64,000 nucleotides of DNA from Chitinolyticbacter meiyuanensis (lineage in GTDB: Bacteria > Pseudomonadota > Gammaproteobacteria > Burkholderiales > Chitinibacteraceae): contig NZ_CP041335.1 in assembly GCF_008033135.1 (NCBI RefSeq), positions 4,035,925 to 4,099,924 on the forward strand, written 5' to 3'. Positions within the stretch are counted from its first letter, which is position 1; each line of letters opens with the position of its first letter. A program made the translations under genes and the position numbers. This document shows positions 18,247-27,002 of this stretch, piece after piece. The notes beneath the pieces were generated by a model. That model made no database searches, was not told the origin of the DNA, and saw only the letters and a list, made by a program, of their open reading frames with translations.

Positions 18247-18479
18247 GGCTGCGCCTCTTGCGGGGTGCGCGTGGCACGCAGGCTGAGCGCATGCAGTTCG
18301 CCCGAATCGAAATGCGCCTTGAGCTTGTCCTTCACCAGGCGGTGACGATCGAGCAACTTGAGCCCCTCAAAGGCCGAGGAAACGATGGTGGCGTAGAAGT
18401 GGCTGCCATCGCCTTCCACTTCCACGTAGGTACAGGGCAGCGCTGCTTCGATCAACGCCTTGACGCTTTCAGTCTTCAT
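18243..18479 (-). CDS. ibaG: BolA-family protein, IbaG-like
   Basis: The product is 78 aa from ATG 18479. It shows the BolA core: a helix VKALIEAALP, the strand YVEVEGDGSHFYATIVSSAF, and the helix-turn LKLLDRHRLVKDKL with a conserved HxL motif followed by ELHALSLRATRT. BolA/IbaG proteins bind glutaredoxin Fe-S clusters. Its place between mla genes and murA matches ibaG of E. coli. In-frame ATG at 18581 would lie within the upstream gene and is rejected. Confidence 0.88.
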   Translation of the reverse strand: MKTESVKALIEAALPCTYVEVEGDGSHFYATIVSSAFEGLKLLDRHRLVKDKLKAHFDSGELHALSLRATRTPQEAQP

Positions 18480-18487
18480 TTTGCAAA

Positions 18488-19243
18488 TCAGTGTCTTATC
18501 TTGTAGCCGGATTTTATCAGCCAGTATGCCCAGCCGGCGAGCAGCAGGAAAAAGCCCGAGACCACCGCCAGCGAGAACCATGGGTTCACGTCGCCCTGAC
18601 CGAAAAAGCCGTAGCGGAAGCCATCGATCATGTAGAACACCGGATTCCAGTGCGAAACCGCCTGCCAGAACGGCGGCAGGCTATGGATCGAGTAGAACAC
18701 GCCGGAGAGAAAGGTGAGCGGCATGATCAGGAAGTTCTGGAACGCCGCCAGCTGGTCGAACTTCTCTGCCCAGATACCGGCGATCAACCCCAGGATGGCC
18801 ATCACGCCACAGCCCAGCGCCGCGAACACGACGATCCACAGCGGATGGGTGAATGGCGGCACGGCGAACCATAGCGTGACCGCCAGCACACCAGCGCCGA
18901 CGATCAACCCACGCACCACGGCGGCCAGCACATAGGCGGCGAAGAATTCGAAGTGCGACAACGGTGGCAGCAGGATGAAAACCAGATTGCCGGTGATCTT
19001 TGATTGAATCAGGCTGGAGCTGGTGTTGGAGAACGCGTTCTGCAGCATGCTCATCATCGCCAACCCGGGAATCAGGAAAGCGGTGTAGCGCACGCCGGGA
19101 TACGGTTGCACATGCGCATCAAGCACATGGGCAAAGATCAGCAGGTACAACAGGCCCGTGAGCACGGGCGCGGCCACGGTCTGGAATGCCACCTTCCAGA
19201 ATCGCAGCAGCTCCTTGATGAACAATGTGGTGAAGCCGGTCAT
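18488..19243 (-). CDS. ABC-2 type exporter permease (YadH-like)
   Basis: The product is 251 aa with six predicted membrane segments and the ABC-2 signature region LTFLSGVFYSIHSLPPFWQ. It overlaps its ATPase gene by 4 bp (ATGA), forming a two-gene exporter. The sequence and pairing resemble yadG/yadH. The substrate is unknown; clustering with mla genes suggests an envelope role. Confidence 0.85.
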   Translation of the reverse strand: MTGFTTLFIKELLRFWKVAFQTVAAPVLTGLLYLLIFAHVLDAHVQPYPGVRYTAFLIPGLAMMSMLQNAFSNTSSSLIQSKITGNLVFILLPPLSHFEFFAAYVLAAVVRGLIVGAGVLAVTLWFAVPPFTHPLWIVVFAALGCGVMAILGLIAGIWAEKFDQLAAFQNFLIMPLTFLSGVFYSIHSLPPFWQAVSHWNPVFYMIDGFRYGFFGQGDVNPWFSLAVVSGFFLLLAGWAYWLIKSGYKIRH

Positions 19244-20139
19244 GCAGCCTCCCGCATCGTGGCGACGAAGATGTCTTCCAGATCCGGCTTGCTGACTTCG
19301 AGATCGCGGATCGACAAGCCGGATGCCTGCACGGCGAGCAGGATGCCCGGCAGTGCATCAGGATCGGCCAGCCGCAACTCGAAGCCGTCGTCCCGCTCAG
19401 CCACCAGCAGCGGCTTCAAGGTGTCCGGCAACTGCGCAGGCTTCACCCGCAGGAACACGCTGCGCGCCTTGTTGCGCTTCATCAGCGCCGCCTTGTCCTC
19501 CAGCGCGATCAGCCGGCCCTGCTTGAGCATGGCGATGCGGTTGCACAGCGTCTCGGCTTCCTCGAGGTAGTGCGTGGTCAGCACGATGGTGTGGCCATCG
19601 GCGTTCAGCTTCTGGATGAAGGCCCATAGCGTCTGCCGCAGCTCGACATCGACCCCGGCGGTGGGCTCGTCGAGCACGATCACGGGCGGGCGGTGCACCA
19701 GCGCCTGCGCCACCATCACCCGGCGCTTCATGCCACCGGAGAGCTGCCGCATATTGCTGTGCGCTTTGGCGGTGAGGCCAAGATTGGCCAGTATCTCGTC
19801 GATCCAGTCGTCGTTGCGCTTGATGCCGAAATAGCCGGACTGAAACTGCAGCGTTTCGCGCACGGTGAAGAAGGGGTCGAACACCAGCTCCTGCGGCACG
19901 ATGCCGACGGCGCGGCGCGCGGCGCGATAGTCGCTGGCCACGTCGTGCCCCATTACCGACACCTGGCCCGACGTGGCCTGTGCCAGCCCGCCCAGGATGG
20001 AGATCAGCGTGGTTTTGCCGGCACCATTGGGGCCCAGCAGCGCGAAGAAATCGCCCAGCTCGACGGCGAAGCTGACTCCCGAGAGGGCCTCGAACGCGCC
20101 GTAGCGCTTGACCACGTGATCAAAGACGATGGCGCTCAT
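19240..20139 (-). CDS. ABC transporter ATP-binding protein (YadG-like)
   Basis: The product is 299 aa. Walker A GPNGAGKTT, signature LSGGMKRRV, Walker B VIVLDEPTAGVD and the H-loop (TTHYLEEAE) are all visible, so it should be active. The C-terminal 80 residues are the extension usual for ABC-2 exporter ATPases. It energises the downstream permease and its ATG overlaps the mlaA stop by 4 bp. Confidence 0.9.
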   Translation of the reverse strand: MSAIVFDHVVKRYGAFEALSGVSFAVELGDFFALLGPNGAGKTTLISILGGLAQATSGQVSVMGHDVASDYRAARRAVGIVPQELVFDPFFTVRETLQFQSGYFGIKRNDDWIDEILANLGLTAKAHSNMRQLSGGMKRRVMVAQALVHRPPVIVLDEPTAGVDVELRQTLWAFIQKLNADGHTIVLTTHYLEEAETLCNRIAMLKQGRLIALEDKAALMKRNKARSVFLRVKPAQLPDTLKPLLVAERDDGFELRLADPDALPGILLAVQASGLSIRDLEVSKPDLEDIFVATMREAA

Positions 20140-21011
20140 TGCACCTCCAACGTGCCGTCTTCCTCTTCATCACCGATGCTGAAGCGCGCGCCACCACGGT
20201 CGGACTTGGGCGGCGCCGAAGCAGGCTGCGAAGCACCGTCCGCCACCGGGGCGGACGCGCTGTCGGCGGCCGGCGCTGCCGCATCGGTCGGACCAGGATC
20301 AAAGCTGTCGTCCGCGTCATCGGGCTCGCCCAAGGGCAGCGGATACGGCGGATTGCCGTCGTGGATCTTGCTCCAGCGGCGCTGCAGATAACCGTCACGG
20401 ATGTATGCGTATTCGTCGGGCTGCGTCGCCAGCAGATCGCTGATAGGCAGGACATCCGCGCGGGCATCGACGATCCAAAGGCTGTAATAACCCACATCCC
20501 AGATGGGGCTCTGAATGAAATCGAGCGGCCCCATGAAATAGCGGCCGATCGGCTCGGCCGAATCGCGCAGCGTCAGTGGGCCGTAGAACGGCACCATCAG
20601 GTAAGGACCGCTCGGCACGCCGTAGAACCCCAACACCTGGCCGAAGTCTTCGTCACTCTTCTGCATGCCCAGACCGGTGCCCCAGTCGATCACCCCACCA
20701 ACGCCCACGGTGGTATTGACCAGCACCCGGCTGAAGCTGTGCACGGCCTTGGTACCCTTGAACTGCGCAGCGGAGGCGAAGATGTCGAAGAAATCGTCGA
20801 TGTTGCCGAAGAAATTCTTCACGCCGGTCTGCACCGGCTGCGGCACGTGCGCAACGTAGGCGCGCGTCACCGGCAGCAGCACCTTCTTGTCGATATCGCG
20901 ATTCATCGCATAGAAGGCGCGATTCATCGGCTCGAGCGGATCATAATTGTTCTGCGGCGTGGCACAGCCCGCCAGCAGCAGCACGCCAACGAGGGCGAGC
21001 AGCCTACACAT
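20136..21011 (-). CDS. mlaA: MlaA/VacJ outer-membrane lipid-asymmetry lipoprotein
   Basis: MlaA removes misplaced phospholipid from the outer leaflet. The N-terminus (LLALVGVLLLAGCATP) is a lipoprotein signal with a LAGC lipobox. Family motifs follow: YDPLEPMNRAFYAMNRDID, NFFGNIDDFFDIFASAAQFK, and GVGGVIDWGTGLGMQKSDEDFGQ. The last 60 residues are an acidic/Ala/Pro-rich tail beyond the usual end. Shuttle partner MlaC and the inner-membrane complex are encoded upstream in the same operon. Confidence 0.95.
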   Translation of the reverse strand: MCRLLALVGVLLLAGCATPQNNYDPLEPMNRAFYAMNRDIDKKVLLPVTRAYVAHVPQPVQTGVKNFFGNIDDFFDIFASAAQFKGTKAVHSFSRVLVNTTVGVGGVIDWGTGLGMQKSDEDFGQVLGFYGVPSGPYLMVPFYGPLTLRDSAEPIGRYFMGPLDFIQSPIWDVGYYSLWIVDARADVLPISDLLATQPDEYAYIRDGYLQRRWSKIHDGNPPYPLPLGEPDDADDSFDPGPTDAAAPAADSASAPVADGASQPASAPPKSDRGGARFSIGDEEEDGTLEVQ

Positions 21012-21017
21012 GGTTTT

Positions 21018-21281
21018 TCACTCCACGAACGGAAGCAGCGTATCTACACCATAGAGCCTGGCGAGCTGCAGCAAGCTCGCCGGCGCACCGACGATGGCGA
21101 GCGAGGTGCCAGCCGCCTGCGCCCGGCGCAACCAGGCAAGCAACACTGCCAGCGCAGCCGAATCGACGCGCGTCACCGCCGAAAGATCCAGCCTGACCGC
21201 CTCGCCAGCGATATCCGGCTCGGCCAGACGCGCAGCGGCGCTCGCCAGCGTGAGCTCGCCACCGAGCAACCAGGTGCTCAC
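21018..21281 (-). CDS. mlaB: STAS-domain protein MlaB
   Basis: The product is 87 aa and is a STAS domain (VRLDLSAVTRVDSAALAVLLAWLRRAQ), the cytoplasmic partner that stabilises the MlaFE transporter. It starts with GTG overlapping the mlaC stop (GTGA). The DSAAL motif with the conserved Ser is present. Confidence 0.9.
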   Translation of the reverse strand: MSTWLLGGELTLASAAARLAEPDIAGEAVRLDLSAVTRVDSAALAVLLAWLRRAQAAGTSLAIVGAPASLLQLARLYGVDTLLPFVE

Positions 21282-21883
21282 TTGGCAGCGGTTCCGTTCT
21301 TGGCGGCGTTGTTACGATCGGCCAGCTGCTTGATCAGGCCGTCTACGCCGTCCTTGCGGATCACTGCGCTGAACTGGTTGCGGTTGTTGACGATGAAGCT
21401 GATGCCGTCGACCGAGATGTCGTACACCTTCCAGCCGGCATTGCCCTTCTCGAAGCTGAAGTCGATCGGGATCACCTTCTGGCCAGGCAGCGACACTTCG
21501 GAGCGCACGCTCTGCTCGTTCTCGGTCTGGCCCGGGCGGGAGCCCTTCACTTCGACCTGAGCATTCTTGTAGACGGTGAGCGCCGACAAGTAGGTGCGGA
21601 CCAGCATGGTGCGGAATTCACGGGTCAGCGCCTGCTGCTGTTCGGGTGTTGCCGTTTTCCAGTAACGACCGACAGCGAGCGCAGTCATGCGGGTGTAGTC
21701 GGCCAGCGGAGAGACACGCACGTCGACCATGTCGCGCACCTTCAGCGGGTCCTTGTCGTTCTGCTTGATGATGGCGAGCACATCCTCACTCACCTTGCGC
21801 GTGAGCTGCTCGGGGGTCTCTGCTGCGGCCAGCGCCGCCAGCGACATCAGGCCCATGACGAGGCCCATCAACCATTGCTTCAT
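21278..21883 (-). CDS. mlaC: Periplasmic phospholipid shuttle MlaC
   Basis: The product is 201 aa with a cleavable signal (MGLVMGLMSLAALAAAE). MlaC carries phospholipid between MlaA and the MlaFEDB complex. Typical segments are VDVRVSPLADYTRMTALAVGRYW, EFRTMLVRTYLSAL and a C-terminal WKVYDISVDGISFIVNNRNQF. It overlaps mlaD by 4 bp. Confidence 0.95.
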   Translation of the reverse strand: MKQWLMGLVMGLMSLAALAAAETPEQLTRKVSEDVLAIIKQNDKDPLKVRDMVDVRVSPLADYTRMTALAVGRYWKTATPEQQQALTREFRTMLVRTYLSALTVYKNAQVEVKGSRPGQTENEQSVRSEVSLPGQKVIPIDFSFEKGNAGWKVYDISVDGISFIVNNRNQFSAVIRKDGVDGLIKQLADRNNAAKNGTAAK

Positions 21884-22371
21884 TGCGTATGCTCCTTTGC
21901 TTGTTCGCCCGCCGTTTCGGCCTTCGAGAACAGGAAGCGGCTGATCAGCTGCTCCAGTACGATGGCCGACGACGTGATCGTGATCCGGTCGTCCTGCTTG
22001 AGATTCTGTTCGTCGGCCCCCGGTTCAAGGCCGATGTATTGCTCGCCCAGCAGGCCCGAAGTCAGGATCTCGGCGCTGCTGTCGCGGCTGAAGTGGTAGC
22101 GGTTGTCGAGCGCCAGCGTCGCGCGCGCCACGTAACGCTCCGGATCAAGCTCAATCCGCGTCACCCGACCGACCACAACGCCGGCGCTCTTGACCGGCGC
22201 GCGCACCTTGAGTCCGCCGATATTCTCGAACTCCGCCGTGACTGTGTAGCTGCTGGATGCCGGCTGCGTGCCCTGGCTGCTGACCTTGAGGGCGAGGAAC
22301 AGCAGCGCGGCCGCGCCCGCCACGGCAAACAGCCCCACCCAGAAATCGATCATTCCACGTTTCATTGCCAT
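21880..22371 (-). CDS. mlaD: MCE-domain lipid-binding protein MlaD
   Basis: The product is 163 aa: one N-terminal membrane anchor (WVGLFAVAGAAALLFLALKV), then a single MCE domain (YTVTAEFENIGGLKVRAPVK ... GLLGEQYIGLEPG). MlaD forms a hexameric ring that accepts lipid from MlaC. Confidence 0.95.
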   Translation of the reverse strand: MAMKRGMIDFWVGLFAVAGAAALLFLALKVSSQGTQPASSSYTVTAEFENIGGLKVRAPVKSAGVVVGRVTRIELDPERYVARATLALDNRYHFSRDSSAEILTSGLLGEQYIGLEPGADEQNLKQDDRITITSSAIVLEQLISRFLFSKAETAGEQAKEHTQ

Positions 22372-22387
22372 TATTCCAAGTGAATGT

Positions 22388-23182
22388 TCACGCGCCGCGA
22401 AACATGAAGGCGGTGAGCACGAAATCGAGCGCCAGGATCACCAGAGAACTCGTGACCACCGTGCGCGTGGTGGCATGGGAGACACCCTCGGCGGTCGGCG
22501 GGGCATCAAAGCCTTCAAACACCGCGATCAGGCTGATCGCCACCCCGAAGAACACGCTCTTGATCACGCCATTCATCACGTCCTGACCAAAGTCGACCTG
22601 CGACTGCATCTGGCTCCAGAAGCTGCCGGCATCGAGCCCGAGCAACTGCACGCCAATCAGATAGCCTCCGAAGATACCCATCGCACTGAACATCGCAGCG
22701 AGCAACGGCATCGAGATCACACCGCCCCAGAACTTGGGCGCGACGACGCGGGCGATCGGGTTGACCGCCATCATCTCCATCGCCGCCAGCTGCTCGGTCG
22801 CCTTCATCAGGCCGATCTCGGCGGTGATGGCCGATCCAGCACGACTGGCGAACAGCAACGCACCGACCACGGGCCCCAACTCGCGCACCAGCGACAACGC
22901 GACAAGGATACCCAGCGACGACGAGGCGCCGAAGCGCACCAGCGTGTCGTAGCCCTGCAACGCCAGCACCATGCCGACGAACAGGCCGGACACGGCAATG
23001 ATCAGCACCGACAGCACACCGGCGAACCAGATCTCGCGCATGGTCAGCGAGAAACGCAGCCAGGAGGTCGGCGAATGCCGCAGCACCGCGACGAAGAAGC
23101 GGCAGGCAAAACCGAACTTGATGATGGCATCGGTCAGTGGCGCACCGATACGCAGGAACAACCGGACCACGGGATTAGCCAC
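22388..23182 (-). CDS. mlaE: Phospholipid transporter permease MlaE
   Basis: The product is 264 aa and is the permease of the Mla ABC transporter. The GTG at 23182 gives the normal length and overlaps mlaF by 8 bp, as usual in this operon. The MlaE core is clear: GMVLALQGYDTLVRFG, LVRELGPVVGALLFASRAGS and LAAMEMMAVNPIARVVAPKF. Confidence 0.95.
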   Translation of the reverse strand: MANPVVRLFLRIGAPLTDAIIKFGFACRFFVAVLRHSPTSWLRFSLTMREIWFAGVLSVLIIAVSGLFVGMVLALQGYDTLVRFGASSSLGILVALSLVRELGPVVGALLFASRAGSAITAEIGLMKATEQLAAMEMMAVNPIARVVAPKFWGGVISMPLLAAMFSAMGIFGGYLIGVQLLGLDAGSFWSQMQSQVDFGQDVMNGVIKSVFFGVAISLIAVFEGFDAPPTAEGVSHATTRTVVTSSLVILALDFVLTAFMFRGA

Positions 23183-23978
23183 GCGCCACCCCCAGCTCCG
23201 CGGCATAGTCGGCGGCGGGCTTGTGGAAGGCCACCGGGCCATCCTTATGCCCGTGGATGAACTGGCGCACGAACGGATCCTCGGATGCCTTGACCGCTTC
23301 CGGTGTGCCCTCGGCGATCACCCGGCCACCAGCCAGGAAATACACGTAGTCGACAATGGCCAACGATTCGGCCACATCGTGCGTCACCACGACCGAAGCA
23401 GCGCCCAGCGCATCATTCAGCTCGCGGATCAGGCCACCGATGGTGGTGAGTGAGATCGGATCGAGCCCGGTGAACGGTTCGTCGTACAACATCACCTGTG
23501 GATCAAGCGCGATGGCACGCGCCAGCGCCACCCGCCGCGCCATGCCGCCGGAGAGCTCATTCGGCATCAGTTGCGCCGCGCCGCGCAGGCCGACCGCCTG
23601 CAGCTTCATCAGCACCAGATCGCGTATCAACGATTCGGGCAACCGAGTGCGTTCGCGCAAGGGAAAAGCAACGTTGTCGAACACCGAGAGATCGGTAAAC
23701 AGCGCGCCGAACTGGAACAGCATGCCGAGCTTCTTGCGCCGCTCATAGAGCGCGGACTCGGACAGCCCAGCCATGTCCTCGCCATCGACCTGCACGCTGC
23801 CCCCCTCGGCGCGCAGCTGCCCACCGATCAGGCGCAGCAGCGTGGTCTTGCCCGAACCGGAACCGCCCATGATGGCGACCACCTGCCCACGCGCCACGGT
23901 CAGTGACACGTCGTTCAGTACGGGAGAGCCGTTGTAAGCAAAGCTCACCCGGTCGAAACGGACGAGGGCATCAGGCAT
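23175..23978 (-). CDS. mlaF: Phospholipid transporter ATPase MlaF
   Basis: The product is 267 aa. ATG 23978 is used; upstream in-frame starts add a Cys/Leu-rich leader not seen in the family. Walker A MGGSGSGKTTLLRLI, signature LSGGMARRVALARA and Walker B VMLYDEPFTGLDP are complete. It is the first gene of the mla operon and lies divergent to mshL across a 236-bp promoter region. Confidence 0.96.
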   Translation of the reverse strand: MPDALVRFDRVSFAYNGSPVLNDVSLTVARGQVVAIMGGSGSGKTTLLRLIGGQLRAEGGSVQVDGEDMAGLSESALYERRKKLGMLFQFGALFTDLSVFDNVAFPLRERTRLPESLIRDLVLMKLQAVGLRGAAQLMPNELSGGMARRVALARAIALDPQVMLYDEPFTGLDPISLTTIGGLIRELNDALGAASVVVTHDVAESLAIVDYVYFLAGGRVIAEGTPEAVKASEDPFVRQFIHGHKDGPVAFHKPAADYAAELGVARG

Positions 23979-24093
23979 GAAATTAGACTGGAGAGTACAA
24001 ACGCGCATTTTAACGATCGTCTCCCGACAAGGCCAGTGCAATGCAACACAAACCCACTTGAGCAAAATCGACCGTCAGTCGCCTCGTTGTTAG

Positions 24094-24112
24094 GTTGTCA
24101 GCAAGTGACAAC
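24094..24112. promoter_or_regulatory. Inverted repeat between mlaF and mshL
   Basis: GTTGTCA and TGACAAC are perfect 7-bp arms separated by GCAAG, in the divergent promoter region. It lies 116 bp from the mlaF start and about 100 bp before mshL. It may be an operator for either operon; the regulator is not identifiable. Confidence 0.3.
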
Positions 24113-24214
24113 TATACCGAACCTTGATAATGCCAAAAGCATATTACTTACATTTCAGAGTATGACTACAGGCAAAAAAGCGCGGTGATACGAGGGTGCA
24201 TAGCATATCAGTTC

Positions 24215-25332
24215 ATGCTCAGGAAATATAAAGTCAGCTGCATATCAGTTTCCTTGGTGCTCCTGCTTGCCGGATGCGTATCGCGAACGGGGCTGGATGT
24301 CGAGGCACATCGGCACGTCACTGCAGCCAAACCGGTCGCAGGAACCATTCCCAAACCTCTCCTTTCCTCGCCCCCACTCCCCAAGCCAGCAGCGGTGCCG
24401 CGCCAGGAAACCTACAGCGTTGTGGCACATCGGTTACCGGTGAACAGCCTGCTGTTCGCACTGGCGCGGGACGCGCGCGTCAACCTCGACGTTCACCCTG
24501 GCATCAGCGGCGAAGTCACGATCAATGCGCTCGATCAGACGCTGCCGCAGATCCTCAACCGCATTGCACGCCAGGTGGACCTGCGCTGGTCGCTCGATGC
24601 CGGTGTACTCACCGTGATGCCCGATACGCCTTACCTCAAGACCTACCACGTCGACTATCTGAATCTGGCTCGCGACATGCGCTCCAGCGTGACGCTGGCC
24701 AACTCTGTTGCCGGTACCGGCAGCCCTCAGGGTGGAGGCAGCGGCGGCAACAGCTCGAATTCCCGGATCGAAAGCAGCAGCGAGCATCGCTTCTGGCAAC
24801 GGCTGCAGGCAAACATCGAAGCATTGCTGGAAGCTGCGCCTGCCGCAGCCCCTGTCGCTCCAACAGCCACGTCGGCCTCGGGCGCTGCGGCCGTCGCAGT
24901 TGTTGCCACTTCCGCTCCTGTGGCGGCCGGCAGCACGCTCGTCATCCTGCACCCCGAAACGGGCACGCTGACAATACGTGCCTCCGAGCGCAACCATGCG
25001 CGCGTCGCCGACTATCTGGCCTCGGTCGAAGCCGGCGCGCGCCGCCAAGTGATGATCGAGGCAACCATCGTCGAAGTGGTGCTTTCCGATCAGTATCAGG
25101 CCGGCGTCGACTGGAGCCGGCTGACCGATGGCAGCGCCGGACTCAACCTTGGCACCAGCTTTACTGGCGGCAACCTCGCACAGTCCCCGTTCAGTGTGTT
25201 CAGCTACACCGATGTCGACGGTGTCTTCGGTGGCACCTTCAATCTCACGGTACGCCTGCTGGAGCAGTTTGGTCGCACGCGGGTGCTGTCCAGCCCACGC
25301 GTGATCGCGCTCAATAATCAGACCGCGAGCCT
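24215..25332 (+). pseudogene. mshL: MSHA-type pilus secretin, 5' part (split by island)
   Basis: The N-terminal two thirds of an MshL-like secretin, which forms the outer-membrane pilus channel. ATG 24215 gives a clean lipoprotein signal (SLVLLLAGC); the GTG at 24185 would not. A short N domain (HRLPVNSLLFALARDARVNLD) precedes a Gly/Ser/Ala linker and a secretin region starting at RQVMIEATIVEVVLSDQYQ. The frame stops in the island at 25381 after 16 foreign codons. The break follows NQTAS (25330), where secretins continue with the KVVEEQVYF-type core now at 57822. Joining 25332 to 57822 gives an unbroken frame of 580 codons including the stop. Confidence 0.9.
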
Positions 25333-25343
25333 ATGTGGAGTAA
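25333..25343. repeat. Left terminal inverted repeat of the island
   Basis: ATGTGGAGTAA is the exact reverse complement of the right end at 57804-57814. It begins at the first base that interrupts the secretin frame. Confidence 0.85.
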
Positions 25344-25680
25344 AAGCACACATATTGTGCTCAAAGCGAGGCAGTACCTAGCATCCAGAATTATTAAGAT
25401 TCATACTTAACAGTCATAATTGCTTTAGCTGCACCAGTCGCGCCCCCACGCTATGACGGAAGCAGAACATACGTTTGGCCGACCTCTACAAGCGGTACCG
25501 CCGCTTCGCCGATACCCCCACTGAACGACTGTGGACATGTAACCCTGCTGTCGTGGATATGGACACGAGATGCGAGTCGAGCACAGCTTAGCGAGCGAGC
25601 ATCGAAGTCCCTCTAGCGGGAGGGGACTTCTCACTTCTTTGGCTACTAAGTGTGCTCCCGACTGAAGAAGGCCAATAAAA
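25344..25680. other. Left end of the island, no gene recognised
   Basis: Apart from the subterminal dyad, these about 340 bp hold no gene I can support. Short open frames exist but match nothing I recognise and have no ribosome sites. Confidence 0.5.
25345..25361. promoter_or_regulatory. Subterminal dyad at the left island end
   Basis: AGCACA and TGTGCT (6-bp arms, CATAT spacer) lie 1 bp inside the left terminal repeat. A recombinase or accessory-protein binding site is a reasonable guess. No equally clear copy is seen at the right end. Confidence 0.35.
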
Positions 25681-25706
25681 AAAGCCCCATATTCCGGGGC
25701 TTTTTT
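25681..25706. terminator. Rho-independent terminator after the H-NS gene
   Basis: AAAGCCCC (25681-25688) pairs with GGGGCTTT (25696-25703) across ATATTCC, flanked by A and T runs on both sides. It sits 15 bp past the stop of the minus-strand hns-like gene and can work in both directions, shielding the cargo from mshL transcription. Confidence 0.88.
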
Positions 25707-25720
25707 CATAGCAGCGAATA

Positions 25721-26035
25721 CTAGATACGCAATCCATCAAGCGGTTTGCCCGCCTGCAGCCAATCTTGCACCCACTGCGGCTTGCGGCCGCGGCCGGTCC
25801 AGGTCTGACTGGCATCAGCAGGATTGCGGAACTGCGCAATACCAGTGCTCTTGGCTGCCTTGGTACTCAAAGCGCCGCCGAGCACGTCTTGTAACGAAAA
25901 GCCTTTGGCTGCAGCGAGATTTTGCAGCTCTGCGATCAGGTTCTTTTTATCGCTGACCTTGCGCTGTTCGATTTCAGCGCTCAGATCTTTCTGCAGTTGA
26001 TACATTTCGGGCAGTGACAGATTGGATAGATCCAC
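25721..26035 (-). CDS. H-NS family DNA-binding protein
   Basis: The product is 104 aa from a GTG start at 26035, chosen for the AAGGAG ribosome site 8 bp upstream; the ORF extends upstream without one. A helical N-terminal oligomerisation part (MYQLQKDLSAEIEQRKVSDK) is followed by a C-terminal DNA-binding domain with TWTGRGRKPQWVQDWL, the AT-hook-like motif of H-NS. As the first cargo gene at the left end it probably silences island or host AT-rich DNA. Confidence 0.88.
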   Translation of the reverse strand: MDLSNLSLPEMYQLQKDLSAEIEQRKVSDKKNLIAELQNLAAAKGFSLQDVLGGALSTKAAKSTGIAQFRNPADASQTWTGRGRKPQWVQDWLQAGKPLDGLRI

Positions 26036-26213
26036 AAAGCTCTCCTTTTCTATAGTTTGGGAAGTCAAACCACATTTAAAAGATAGCTCCGTAAAAAGAC
26101 AAGCCAAACTTACAATATTAATATTATGTAATAAATCAGAAGCGCCGAGTCAGCAAAGACCTATGCAATTGAGGATTGGGTCAATGCGATGAAGTGCTTA
26201 ACGAGCAGAGTCA

Positions 26214-26981
26214 TTACGTCGCTGTGGCCACTCTCAATGCGAGTTCGGTCCGATTCGTGACATCGGCTTTCCGGAACAACGCGTGGATCTGATTGCGCAC
26301 TGTATTTGGGCTGGACCCCAGCTCACGTGCAATCTGCTTGTTACTGAGCCCGCTTGCCAGAAGCTTGAGAATTTCGATTTCACGAGCGGTGTAGAGATAC
26401 CACTCGAAGGCGGGTGCCTGCTTGGCTGCTGTTCCATATGAGAAGCCCGCCGCTTCATGAACGCAGGCCGCAGCGGTGGCAAGCTCCTGACTCACCGATT
26501 TAACCAGCTCCACATCTTCCCAACGATTCACGGAGCTCATAACGGCAAAGATCAGGTGATGTTCGCCAAGTTCGATGGCATGGATGGCAAAGCGCCGGCC
26601 AAAGCGGGGCTCCAGCATCAGCAGGCGCCTACCCACACAGGAACATTGCCCCAGATCCACCAAGGACGGGGCACGAACAGCGTTCCAAACCGCGAGCAGC
26701 GAGGCGCAATGACTTTGGAGCGTCTGGGGCTCTTCGTGTATTTCGCCATCCAGATACAGAATCTCTTCGATCTGAACCGCCGAGTGTTCAACCGTAGCGG
26801 TGCCTACCGCGAGGCAGTCGACATCGAGACGCTTGAAACGCGGCGTCTCGCCGAGAGCCCGTAGGTACTGCCAATCCAGATGCGTTTTTTCCATATCCTC
26901 ATACTCCCACTGCAAAGAGGGCGAAACATCATTTCCACTCTGGACAGGATTGTATAAGAAGACGTGTGCACGTTGATACAC
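26214..26981 (-). CDS. LuxR-type transcriptional regulator
   Basis: The product is 255 aa from GTG 26981, or 226 aa from ATG 26894, which has a GAGGA sequence just upstream. The last 65 residues are a LuxR/GerE helix-turn-helix (YTAREIEILKLLASGLSNKQ, then ARELGSSPNTVRNQIHALFR). The N-terminal sensor half is not recognised; it has four Cys (positions about 115-180), including CSC, which might sense arsenic. It lies 21 bp after the ArsM-like gene on the same strand, at the end of the operon, and is the obvious candidate controller of it. Confidence 0.8.
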   Translation of the reverse strand: MYQRAHVFLYNPVQSGNDVSPSLQWEYEDMEKTHLDWQYLRALGETPRFKRLDVDCLAVGTATVEHSAVQIEEILYLDGEIHEEPQTLQSHCASLLAVWNAVRAPSLVDLGQCSCVGRRLLMLEPRFGRRFAIHAIELGEHHLIFAVMSSVNRWEDVELVKSVSQELATAAACVHEAAGFSYGTAAKQAPAFEWYLYTAREIEILKLLASGLSNKQIARELGSSPNTVRNQIHALFRKADVTNRTELALRVATAT

Positions 26982-27002
26982 ACCAAAGAAAGGTTTTGCG
27001 TC

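Noticed and set aside
25425..25709. 94-aa minus-strand frame at the left island end
   Set aside because: It runs through the hns terminator, has unusual composition and matches nothing.
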